Assembly (NCBI RefSeq): GCF_030766935.1
Contig: NZ_JASERL010000001.1
Span: 1,233,012-1,297,011, forward strand
Reading direction: 5' to 3'
Source: Streptomyces sp. KL109B
GTDB lineage: Bacteria > Actinomycetota > Actinomycetes > Streptomycetales > Streptomycetaceae
Length of the DNA stretch: 64,000 nucleotides
Shown here: in pieces, positions 43,604 through 50,693 of the stretch
Layout: each line of letters starts with the position of its first letter
How positions within the stretch are numbered: position 1 is the stretch's first letter
The notes under the pieces: generated by a model
What the model was told of the DNA's origin: nothing
The model's database searches: none
What the model saw: only the letters and a program-made list of their open reading frames with translations
Program-made: the position numbers and the translations under genes

Positions 43604-44575
43604 ATGCAGCCACGGAACATGTCCATGAGCGGAGTCGTCGACCTCGCCGCGGTGAAGGCGGCCCAGGAGGCCAAGGCGAAGGCGGAGCAGGCGCGCGCCG
43701 AGCAGGCCCGTACCGGTGGCGGCGGCGCCGTGCCGCCGTCGAGCCTCGTCATCGACGTCAATGAGGCGGACTTCGAGAGCGCCGTACTGCAGCGCTCCAC
43801 CGAGGTGCCCGTCGTCATCGACTTCTGGGCCGAGTGGTGCGAGCCCTGCAAGCAGCTCAGCCCGCTGCTCGAGCGGCTCGCCGCCGAGTACAGCGGCCGT
43901 TTTGTCCTCGCCAAGATCGACGTCGACGCCAACCAGATGTTGATGCAGCAGTTCGGGGTCCAGGGGATTCCGGCTGTTTTTGCTGTTGTCGCCGGTCAGG
44001 CGCTGCCGCTCTTCCAGGGCGCCGCCCCGCAGGAGCAGATTCGCGGCACTCTCGACCAGTTGATCCAGGTCGCCGAGGAGCGCTTCGGGCTCACCGGCAT
44101 CCAGGTCGACCCGGGGGCGGAGGGCGAGGCTCCGGTCGTGGAGGAGGCTCCGGCGGGACCGTACGACGCGCTCCTCGAGGCCGCCGTACAGGCGCTGGAC
44201 GCCGGTGATCTGGACGGCGCCGTGCAGGCGTACAAGAACGTCCTGTCCGACGACCCGGGCAACACCGAGGCCAAGCTCGGCCTCGGCCAGGCCCAGCTCC
44301 TCCAGCGCGTCCAGAACCTGGACCCGCAGCAGGTGCGCAGGGACGCCGCCGAGAAGCCCGGTGACGTACCGGCGCAGATCGCGGCGGCCGACCTGGACCT
44401 GGTCGGCGGGCACGTCGAGGACGCCTTCGGCCGGCTCGTCGAGACGGTGGGCCGTACGGCGGGCGATGACAGGAACGCGGCGCGGCTGCGGCTGCTCGAA
44501 CTGTTCGAGGTCGTGGGCGGCGACGATCCACGCGTGACGACCGCGCGTACGGCTCTGGCCCGAGTTCTCTTCTGA
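43604..44575 (+). CDS. Thioredoxin-domain co-chaperone-like protein (YbbN type)
   Basis: A 323-residue protein. After a short basic helical region (VKAAQEAKAKAEQARAEQAR) comes a thioredoxin fold (about 55-160) with the active-site variant WCEPCKQL in DFWAEWCEPC, so CxxC is kept. The C-terminal half is helical with tetratricopeptide-like repeats (ALDAGDLDGAVQAYKNVLSD, AKLGLGQAQLL), as in the CnoX/YbbN chaperone-redox family. The ATG at 43604 has GGAG nine bases upstream. It is divergent from tetR, which may control it. A protein-folding or redox role is likely, but unproven. Confidence 0.9.
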   Translation: MQPRNMSMSGVVDLAAVKAAQEAKAKAEQARAEQARTGGGGAVPPSSLVIDVNEADFESAVLQRSTEVPVVIDFWAEWCEPCKQLSPLLERLAAEYSGRFVLAKIDVDANQMLMQQFGVQGIPAVFAVVAGQALPLFQGAAPQEQIRGTLDQLIQVAEERFGLTGIQVDPGAEGEAPVVEEAPAGPYDALLEAAVQALDAGDLDGAVQAYKNVLSDDPGNTEAKLGLGQAQLLQRVQNLDPQQVRRDAAEKPGDVPAQIAAADLDLVGGHVEDAFGRLVETVGRTAGDDRNAARLRLLELFEVVGGDDPRVTTARTALARVLF

Positions 44576-44645
44576 GTCGCCAGTGACCAGTCGTTAAACA
44601 CTGCGGCTTGTGATGCCGGAGTGAAAGTTCTGTCTTCAGGGGATC

Positions 44646-44689
44646 ACAGCGGCCGCGCTTTACCAAAACTTGGTAATCGCGGCCGCTGT
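44646..44689 (+). terminator. Long hairpin after the thioredoxin-like gene
   Basis: ACAGCGGCCGCG pairs with CGCGGCCGCTGT (12 perfect pairs), and inside it TTACCAA pairs with TTGGTAA across a three-base loop, with a small bulge between the stems. A stem this strong 70 bases after a stop codon is most likely a terminator. The inner symmetrical part could also be a protein site. Confidence 0.6.
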
Positions 44690-44833
44690 TACTTGGAGTA
44701 AGTCAGAGTCGATCTTCTGTCCGGTTCCGTCCCCTAATCAACCTTTATGGCAAACCACTTGACGGCACCCTGAGTTGTTGTTCGGACTCGCTCCGTCCGT
44801 GTTCGGTTATCCGTCCGTTACCCGCGAGTAACG
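44689..44833. promoter_or_regulatory. Two related inverted repeats (TTACT...AGTAA and CGTTAC...GTAACG)
   Basis: TTACT-TGG-AGTAA lies at 44689-44701, and CGTTAC and GTAACG with a six-base CCGCGA spacer at 44816-44833. Both place TTAC and GTAA in inverted order and could be operators for the DUF6230 operon. The actual binding protein is unknown, and the first copy partly overlaps the hairpin. Confidence 0.4.
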
Positions 44834-45220
44834 AACCCCCTTGTGTCTGCGCCGCGAATGCACCACGATCGGGCACGCTCGGTCCTCTCCCCACCGTCCG
44901 ACAGCCAATCGCGCGGCGGGGTTTTTGGGTCCCCACCGGGCGGTCGACGGCGAACCAGCGGGAGCGCCGGCGGTCAAGGACAGGGGGGTCTCAGCCGTCC
45001 GGCTGGGCCTGTCCGGCAGGTTGCGCGTGATGGCTCAGGTGCGACCAGTGGTTGTCGCTCGGGGGTGATCGCCGGTGATCAGGGTGCGGAACAGACCAAG
45101 CACTTCCGATACGGGCGCTCTCCTTCCCGAGGACGTAGCACTTCTCCCATCCCTGCCCGGCTGAGCCGCCTTTCGGGGCAGTCAGGGCCGGAGATGTACG
45201 TCCGAGAAGGAGGAACAGTC

Positions 45221-45838
45221 ATGAATTCCATGATTCGTGGCGGAACCAGATGGAAGCGGTTCGCCGTAGTCATGGTGCCGAGCGTCGCGGCGACCGCCGC
45301 GATAGGTGTCGCCCTGTCCCAGGGCGCGCTCGCGGCATCGTTCAGCGTGTCGGGTCAGTCGTTCAAGGTGACGGCGGACTCCCTCGACGGCGATGGCTTT
45401 GTCCAGTACGGCGCGGTCGACTCCGGCAAGACGGGTAACCACCCGGTCGCCGTCGTCGGCATGAAGTCGGCGACGATCAACAACCTCTGCCAGTCGGTGG
45501 TTGTCCCCGTCCCCGTCTTCGGCGACGTCTCGATGAGGCTGTCGGCAGGCGCGGACAAGAGCGCGCCCGTCGAGGCCAAGAGCCTGTACATCGACGCCGA
45601 TGACCTGAAGGCCGACGCGACCTTCAACAACATCGACATCGGTGTGGCGGCGGGTGACGCCAAGAAGGGCCCCGGTATCCACCAGGGCGACAAGGCCGAC
45701 CCGAACTCGTTCGCGCAGCAGGCCGACTCGGTGCACTTCGAGAAGGTCCAGCAGCGTGCGTGGGCCACCACGGCCGGCACCTTCAAGCTCTCCGGCCTCA
45801 AGATGAAGGTCCAGAAGGGCAAGCACGAGTGCTACTAG
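45221..45838 (+). CDS. DUF6230 secreted protein
   Basis: A 205-residue exported protein. It starts MNSMIRGGTRWKRFAVVMVP with a hydrophobic signal segment to about residue 40 (ALSQGALAASF). The mature part (SGQSFKVTADSLDGDGFVQY, MKSATINNLCQSVVVPV) is beta-rich, with a cysteine at the extreme C-terminus (KHECY) and one in NNLC. The domain is of unknown function and common in Streptomyces. GAAGGAGG precedes the ATG. It is followed by DUF6114 and a large secreted protein, a conserved group. Confidence 0.88.
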   Translation: MNSMIRGGTRWKRFAVVMVPSVAATAAIGVALSQGALAASFSVSGQSFKVTADSLDGDGFVQYGAVDSGKTGNHPVAVVGMKSATINNLCQSVVVPVPVFGDVSMRLSAGADKSAPVEAKSLYIDADDLKADATFNNIDIGVAAGDAKKGPGIHQGDKADPNSFAQQADSVHFEKVQQRAWATTAGTFKLSGLKMKVQKGKHECY

Positions 45839-45992
45839 GCCCGGCAGGCCCGGGTACGGGCCGGGGGCTTGGCACTTGATGTGCTGAACGGCCGGGCGCG
45901 GGGGCACTCGCAGTGACGGGACAGTCCCCGTGCCCGTATCCGGACAGCCACCATCACCACAGAACAACGCCTTTCCCGAGGAGCTGTACGAC

Positions 45993-46559
45993 ATGAGCGC
46001 CGAAGCGCACGCAGGACTGGGCCCCAAGCTTGGTCAGATGCGCCAATCGTTCCGAGGGTGGCGCGGTCAGCGCCCGTTCTGGGGCGGTCTGCTGTCAATC
46101 CTCGGCGGCCTCCCGATCATGTACTTCCCGTACGCGAACCTCGCGATCGGCAACATGACGATCAAGATGGCGACCACGGCCGGTGCCGGTTCGCTCATCA
46201 TCGGCATCTTGCTGGTCGTGCTCGGCCTGACGATGTGGTTCCAGCCGCACTCCCGTGTGTTCGCGGGCGTCGCGGCGATTCTGCTCGCCCTTGTCTCCCT
46301 CGTGGTGTCGAACTTCGGCGGCTTCGTCATCGGTTTCCTGCTCGCGCTCGTCGGTGGTGGTCTCGGCATCGCCTGGGCCCCGGGCGAGCAGCAGCAGGAG
46401 GACTCGGCCAAGAAGGGCGGTGACCACGCCAAGTCCCCGGACGCGGCGCCGGTCGTGCCACCGATTGCGGGAGCCACCTATCAGGTCGCGGGCGTAAACG
46501 ACGACGTGTCAGGGACGAGCCCGAACAACGGGACGAACGGGAGGCACCGTGCCGGCTGA
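45993..46559 (+). CDS. DUF6114 integral membrane protein
   Basis: A 188-residue membrane protein with four hydrophobic segments (LLSILGGLPIMYFPYANLAI, GSLIIGILLVVLGLTMWF, FAGVAAILLALVSLVVSNFG, GFLLALVGGGLGIAWAP) and hydrophilic ends. It starts at the ATG 45993, nine bases after GAGGAG, in the tight cluster between a DUF6230 gene and a secreted repeat protein. The topology suggests a small membrane scaffold. Its stop overlaps the next start by 11 bases. Function is unknown. Confidence 0.88.
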   Translation: MSAEAHAGLGPKLGQMRQSFRGWRGQRPFWGGLLSILGGLPIMYFPYANLAIGNMTIKMATTAGAGSLIIGILLVVLGLTMWFQPHSRVFAGVAAILLALVSLVVSNFGGFVIGFLLALVGGGLGIAWAPGEQQQEDSAKKGGDHAKSPDAAPVVPPIAGATYQVAGVNDDVSGTSPNNGTNGRHRAG

Positions 46560-47841
46560 CGAGGTGCAGTACGAGGGCTCTTCAGAGCCCCGTGCGAGAA
46601 CCGGGCCGCGGCATGCGGCGCGGCGGCATGCGGCACCGAAGAAGCATCTGTTCACCAAGATGCACATGCCCGCGGGCAAGGCGGTGGCTCTCGCGGCCAT
46701 GCCCACGGCAGTGCTGATGGGGCTCGGCCTGACGCCGACGCTCGCGTCGGCCAAGGACAACCCGACGAAGTTCTCCGTGGACGACTACAAGGCGTGCGCC
46801 GACGCCGTGGAGTCGAACCGGGAGGACAAGGCCGACGGGTCCGACGAGGCCAAGGACAAGGCCAAGGAGGCGGCCAAGCCGACCCCGAAGCCGTCCCCCT
46901 CGGAGTCCGAGGACGCTTCCAAGGACAGCGCGGAGACGAAGAAGAAGGCGGCCACGCCGACTCCTTCGCCGTCCGAGTCCGAGTCCAAGGCGTCCGGTGA
47001 CGACTCCGATGACACGGCTTCGCCGTCGCCCTCGGAGTCCGAGACCAAGAACCCGCTGGACCCGCTGGGCGTCGGCGACGCCCTGAAGAAGGCGTTCACG
47101 CCGGACGACAAGGAGTCGGAGACCGCGACTCCGTCCCCGTCGGAGTCGGAGACCTCGGGTGGGCTGCTCAGCGGCACCACCGACAAGGTCGACGACACCG
47201 TCAAGGACACGTCCGACTCGGTCAAGGACACGACCGACAAGGTCGGGGACTCGGTCAAGGACACCACCGACAAGGTCAAGGACACGACCGACAAGGTGGG
47301 GGACGCGGCCAAGGACGCGACCAAGAACGTGGGCGACCCGCAGGGCTCCGGCGATGTGCCGGAGAACTGCCCCGCGGCCACGGACGCGTCGGGCGCCGAC
47401 GAGGACACCCCGGCCCAGCTCCCGGACAAGACCTGGAAGCTGGAGGCCAGTTCGCTCCTGCTCAAGGGGGCGGACTACAAGGGCCTGGTGGATGTGCGGA
47501 TGGCCGACGGGTCGACCAAGCGCGTCATGAAGTACGTCATCTCCAAGGGCACGGACATCGGCGATCTGCACCAGATCGCCCCGGGCCCCGACGGGAAGTT
47601 CTTCCACATCCGCTCGGACAAGGGCTCCACGTCCACCATCCGCGGCGGGAAGACGACGATGTACACGGAGGAGCTCTCGGGCAATCTGCTCGGGCTCATT
47701 CCGCTGACGTTCAACGCCAAGAACCCGCCGCCGGTGAACCTGCCGACCCTGTTCTTCACGAACGTCAAGGTCACGCAGGCCTCGCAGTTCGGCGGGAACC
47801 TGCACGTGCCCGGTCTGCACACCACGGTCGAGGACAGCTGA
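46549..47841 (+). CDS. Secreted low-complexity protein with SPSESE and amphipathic repeats
   Basis: A 430-residue exported protein with a long basic N-region and a signal segment (about 44-68, ending TLASAKD). After a short Cys-containing part (DYKACADAVESN) comes a linker with repeated SPSESE units, then a region of heptad/hendecad-like repeats (SVKDTTDKVGD and VKDTTDKVKDT) that resembles LEA-type amphipathic helices. A globular C-terminal domain of about 170 residues follows (DKTWKLEASSLLLKGADYKG). GTG starts inside the DUF6114 stop, so the two are coupled. It may help protect or organise the cell envelope; this is inference. Confidence 0.85.
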   Translation: MPADEVQYEGSSEPRARTGPRHAARRHAAPKKHLFTKMHMPAGKAVALAAMPTAVLMGLGLTPTLASAKDNPTKFSVDDYKACADAVESNREDKADGSDEAKDKAKEAAKPTPKPSPSESEDASKDSAETKKKAATPTPSPSESESKASGDDSDDTASPSPSESETKNPLDPLGVGDALKKAFTPDDKESETATPSPSESETSGGLLSGTTDKVDDTVKDTSDSVKDTTDKVGDSVKDTTDKVKDTTDKVGDAAKDATKNVGDPQGSGDVPENCPAATDASGADEDTPAQLPDKTWKLEASSLLLKGADYKGLVDVRMADGSTKRVMKYVISKGTDIGDLHQIAPGPDGKFFHIRSDKGSTSTIRGGKTTMYTEELSGNLLGLIPLTFNAKNPPPVNLPTLFFTNVKVTQASQFGGNLHVPGLHTTVEDS

Positions 47842-47853
47842 CCGTACGCAACC

Positions 47854-47887
47854 ACTAAGGGCGCCCCCCACGGGGGGCGCCCTTAGT
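47854..47887. terminator. Strong bidirectional terminator between the operon and pyk
   Basis: ACTAAGGGCGCCCCCC pairs with GGGGGGCGCCCTTAGT, 16 perfect pairs with a two-base loop as drawn. It lies between convergent stops at 47841 and 47916. Confidence 0.85.
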
Positions 47888-47915
47888 CGTGCGCTCAGGT
47901 GGCCGGCGCGGAGCG

Positions 47916-49346
47916 TCAGTCGCGCTCGCCGCCGCCCAGGTGGTGCACCCGGACCATGTTGGTGGTGCCGGGGACGCCGGGGGGCGAGCCGGCCGTGATG
48001 ACCACGGTGTCGCCGTCGTTGAAGCGGTTCAGCTTCACCAGCTCGGCGTCGACCAGCTCGACCATCGCGTCCGTGTTGTCCACGTGCGGCACGACGTGCG
48101 ACTCGACGCCCCAGCTCAGCGAGAGCTGGTTGCGGGTCTCCTCGTCCGTGGTGAACGCCAGGATCGGCTGCGCGGCGCGGTAGCGGGACAGTCGGCGGGC
48201 GGTGTCACCGGACTTGGTGAAGGCGACCAGCGCCTCGCCGCCCAGGAAGTCCGCGATCTCGCACGCGGCGCGGGCCACCGAACCACCCTGCGTACGCGGC
48301 TTCTTGCCGGGCACGAGCGGCTGAAGGCCCTTGGAGAGCAGCTCCTCCTCGGCCGCCTTCACGATCTTCGACATCGTCTTGACGGTCTCGATCGGGTACG
48401 CGCCCACGCTCGACTCGGCGGACAGCATGACCGCGTCGGCACCGTCCAGGATCGCGTTCGCGACGTCGGAGGCCTCGGCGCGGGTCGGGCGCGAGTTGGT
48501 GATCATCGACTCCATCATCTGGGTCGCGACGATCACCGGCTTGGCGTTGCGGCGGCACATCTCCACGAGGCGCTTCTGCACCATCGGGACCTTCTCGAGC
48601 GGGTACTCGACGGCGAGGTCACCACGGGCCACCATGATCCAGTCGAACGCCGCGACGACGCCCTCCATGTTGGCGACGGCCTGCGGCTTCTCGACCTTGG
48701 CGCCGACCGGGACGCGACGCCCCTCCTCGTCCATGACCTTGTGGACGTCCTTGACGTCGTTGGCGTCGCGCACGAAGGACAGGGCGACCATGTCGCAGCC
48801 CATCTTCAGGGCGAAGCGCAGGTCCTCGATGTCCTTCTCGGACAGGGCCGGGACGTTCACCGCCGCGCCGGGCAGGTTGATGCCCTTGTGGTCGGAGATG
48901 ACACCGCCCTCGACGACGATCGTCTTCACGCGCGGCCCGTCGACCTCGACGACGCGCAGCTCGACGTTGCCGTCGTTGATCAGGACCTGGTCGCCCTTGG
49001 AGACGTCGCCGGGCAGCCCCTTGTAGGTGGTGCCGCAGATCGACTTGTCGCCGGGCACGTCCTCGGTGGTGATGGTGAACTCGTCACCGCGCACCAGCTC
49101 GACGGGGCCCTCGGCGAAGGTCTCCAGGCGGATCTTCGGGCCCTGGAGGTCGGCGAGCACACCCACGGCGCGGCCCGTCTTCTTGGCGGCGGCGCGAACA
49201 CGGTCGTAGCGAGCCTGGTGTTCGGCGTGGGTGCCGTGGCTGAAGTTGAAGCGGGCCACGTTCATGCCGGCCTCGATCAGCGAGACGAGCTGCTCTTCGG
49301 AGTCGACGGCGGGGCCCAGCGTGCAGACGATTTTGGAACGGCGCAT
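47916..49346 (-). CDS. pyk: Pyruvate kinase
   Basis: A 476-residue pyruvate kinase that turns phosphoenolpyruvate and ADP into pyruvate and ATP. It starts MRRSKIVCTLGPAVDS. Visible active-site stretches are NVARFNFSHG, LADLQGPKIRLE, the lysine in AKVEKPQAV, MVARGDLAVEYP, QMMESMITNSRPTRAE and SGDTARRLSRYR. Its length and order match bacterial enzymes. The ATG at 49346 lies seven bases after a -10 box, so a leaderless mRNA is likely. Downstream it converges on the secreted-protein operon. Confidence 0.96.
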   Translation of the reverse strand: MRRSKIVCTLGPAVDSEEQLVSLIEAGMNVARFNFSHGTHAEHQARYDRVRAAAKKTGRAVGVLADLQGPKIRLETFAEGPVELVRGDEFTITTEDVPGDKSICGTTYKGLPGDVSKGDQVLINDGNVELRVVEVDGPRVKTIVVEGGVISDHKGINLPGAAVNVPALSEKDIEDLRFALKMGCDMVALSFVRDANDVKDVHKVMDEEGRRVPVGAKVEKPQAVANMEGVVAAFDWIMVARGDLAVEYPLEKVPMVQKRLVEMCRRNAKPVIVATQMMESMITNSRPTRAEASDVANAILDGADAVMLSAESSVGAYPIETVKTMSKIVKAAEEELLSKGLQPLVPGKKPRTQGGSVARAACEIADFLGGEALVAFTKSGDTARRLSRYRAAQPILAFTTDEETRNQLSLSWGVESHVVPHVDNTDAMVELVDAELVKLNRFNDGDTVVITAGSPPGVPGTTNMVRVHHLGGGERD

Positions 49347-49353
49347 GGGGGCG

Positions 49354-49388
49354 ATCCTATCGGTTTGTTTCGCTACGGAATATTCCGT
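49354..49388 (-). promoter_or_regulatory. pyk promoter (-10) with a palindrome over the -35
   Basis: TAGGAT (49354-49359, minus strand) lies seven bases before the pyk ATG. The -35 region is weak, but a perfect 14-base palindrome ACGGAATATTCCGT (49375-49388) covers it, at the place where an activator or repressor would act. Confidence 0.55.
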
Positions 49389-49420
49389 CTGGTGGAATCT
49401 ACAAATGGGCGGGTGTGCGC

Positions 49421-50647
49421 TCAGTCGTTGCGGTTCTGATCCCCGCTCTGAACCAGGGCGTAGGTCTGCTGCGCGATCTCCAGCTCCTCGTCGGTCGGCA
49501 CCACGGCGACGGCCACACGGGCGTACTCGGGGGAGATGAGCCGCGGTTCGTCGGAACGTACGGAATTGAGCTCCCCGTCGACCGCGAGACCCAGCTCCTC
49601 CAGGCCCGCCACCGCGGCCTCGCGCACCGGCGCCGCGTTCTCGCCTACCCCGGCCGTGAACGCGATCGCGTCCACCCGGCCGAGCACCGCGTAGTAGGAG
49701 CCGATGTACTTCTTCAGGCGGTGTACGTAGATGTCGAAGGCGAGCCGCGCCTCCTCGTCGCCCTCGTCGATGCGGCGGCGGATCTCCCGCATGTCGTTGT
49801 CGCCGCACAGGCCGATGAGGCCGGACTTCTTGTTGAGCAGGTCGTCGATCTCGTCCGCCGACATCTTGGCAACGCGCATCAGATGGAAGATGACGGCCGG
49901 GTCGACATCTCCCGAACGCGTACCCATCACGAGCCCCTCCAGCGGCGTCAGGCCCATCGACGTCTCCACGCACTGGCCCGCGCGGACCGCCGACGCGGAG
50001 GCGCCGTTGCCCAGGTGCAGCACGATGACGTTGACGTCCTCCGGCTTCTTGCCCAGCAGCGCGGCCGTCTTGCGGGAGACGTACGCGTGCGAGGTGCCGT
50101 GGAAGCCGTAGCGCTGGACGCGGTGCTCGTCCGCCGTCTTCACGTCGATCGCGTACCGCGCCGCCGACTCCGGCATCGTCGTGTGGAACGCCGTGTCGAA
50201 GACGGCGACCTGCGGCAGGTCCGGGCGCAGCGCCTGCGCGGTGCGGATGCCGGTCAGGTTCGCCGGGTTGTGCAGCGGCGCGACGGGGATCAGCCGCTCG
50301 ACCTCCTTCAGCACCGCGTCGTCGATCACGGTCGGCTGCGTGAACAGCTTGCCGCCGTGCACCACGCGGTGGCCGATCGCGGCCAGCTCGGGGGAGTCGA
50401 GGCCGAGCCCGTCCTCGGTCAGCTCCTCGGCGACCGCCTTCAGGGCCTCCTCGTGGTCGGCGATCGGCCGGTTCTGCTCACGTGCCTCACCGCCCTTGGC
50501 GAGCGGCGTGTGCTTGAGCCGGGAGGTCTCCTCACCGATGCGCTCGACCAGGCCGACGGCGAGGCGGGAGTGATCCGCCATGTCGAGGAGCTGGTACTTC
50601 ACCGACGAGGAGCCGGAGTTGAGGACGAGGATGCGAGTCGCGGTCAC
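49421..50647 (-). CDS. ackA: Acetate kinase
   Basis: A 408-residue acetate kinase (acetate plus ATP to acetyl phosphate, or reverse). It starts at GTG as MTATRILVLNSGSSSVKYQL, the classic N-terminal signature, and later has GFHGTSHAYVSRK and MGLTPLEGLVMGTRSGDVDP. It sits 46 bases downstream of pta, and the pair forms the Pta-AckA overflow pathway. The sugar-kinase-like fold and length are typical. No strong ribosome site is seen. Confidence 0.96.
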   Translation of the reverse strand: MTATRILVLNSGSSSVKYQLLDMADHSRLAVGLVERIGEETSRLKHTPLAKGGEAREQNRPIADHEEALKAVAEELTEDGLGLDSPELAAIGHRVVHGGKLFTQPTVIDDAVLKEVERLIPVAPLHNPANLTGIRTAQALRPDLPQVAVFDTAFHTTMPESAARYAIDVKTADEHRVQRYGFHGTSHAYVSRKTAALLGKKPEDVNVIVLHLGNGASASAVRAGQCVETSMGLTPLEGLVMGTRSGDVDPAVIFHLMRVAKMSADEIDDLLNKKSGLIGLCGDNDMREIRRRIDEGDEEARLAFDIYVHRLKKYIGSYYAVLGRVDAIAFTAGVGENAAPVREAAVAGLEELGLAVDGELNSVRSDEPRLISPEYARVAVAVVPTDEELEIAQQTYALVQSGDQNRND

Positions 50648-50693
50648 GGGTACTGCCTTCGGTGGAGGTTCAAAGGGTCAAGGGGTCAAGGGG

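Larger units (their letters stand above)
44576..45220. other. 645-base intergenic region upstream of the DUF6230 operon
   Basis: No convincing gene: in-frame stretches lack conservation and ribosome sites. It holds a large hairpin (44646-44689), two TTAC/GTAA-type inverted repeats (44689-44701 and 44816-44833) and the GAAGGAGG ribosome site of the next gene. The long leader suggests regulation of the operon. I looked for known riboswitch signatures and saw none. Confidence 0.6.

Noticed and set aside
44576..45220. A possible riboswitch or small gene in the long leader of the DUF6230 operon
   Set aside because: I found hairpins and inverted repeats, but no recognisable c-di-AMP, cobalamin or other riboswitch core and no convincing small reading frame.
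47916..49973. A 685-residue pyruvate kinase extension
   Set aside because: Residues before MRRSKIVCTLGP overlap ackA on the same strand and are not conserved in the family.
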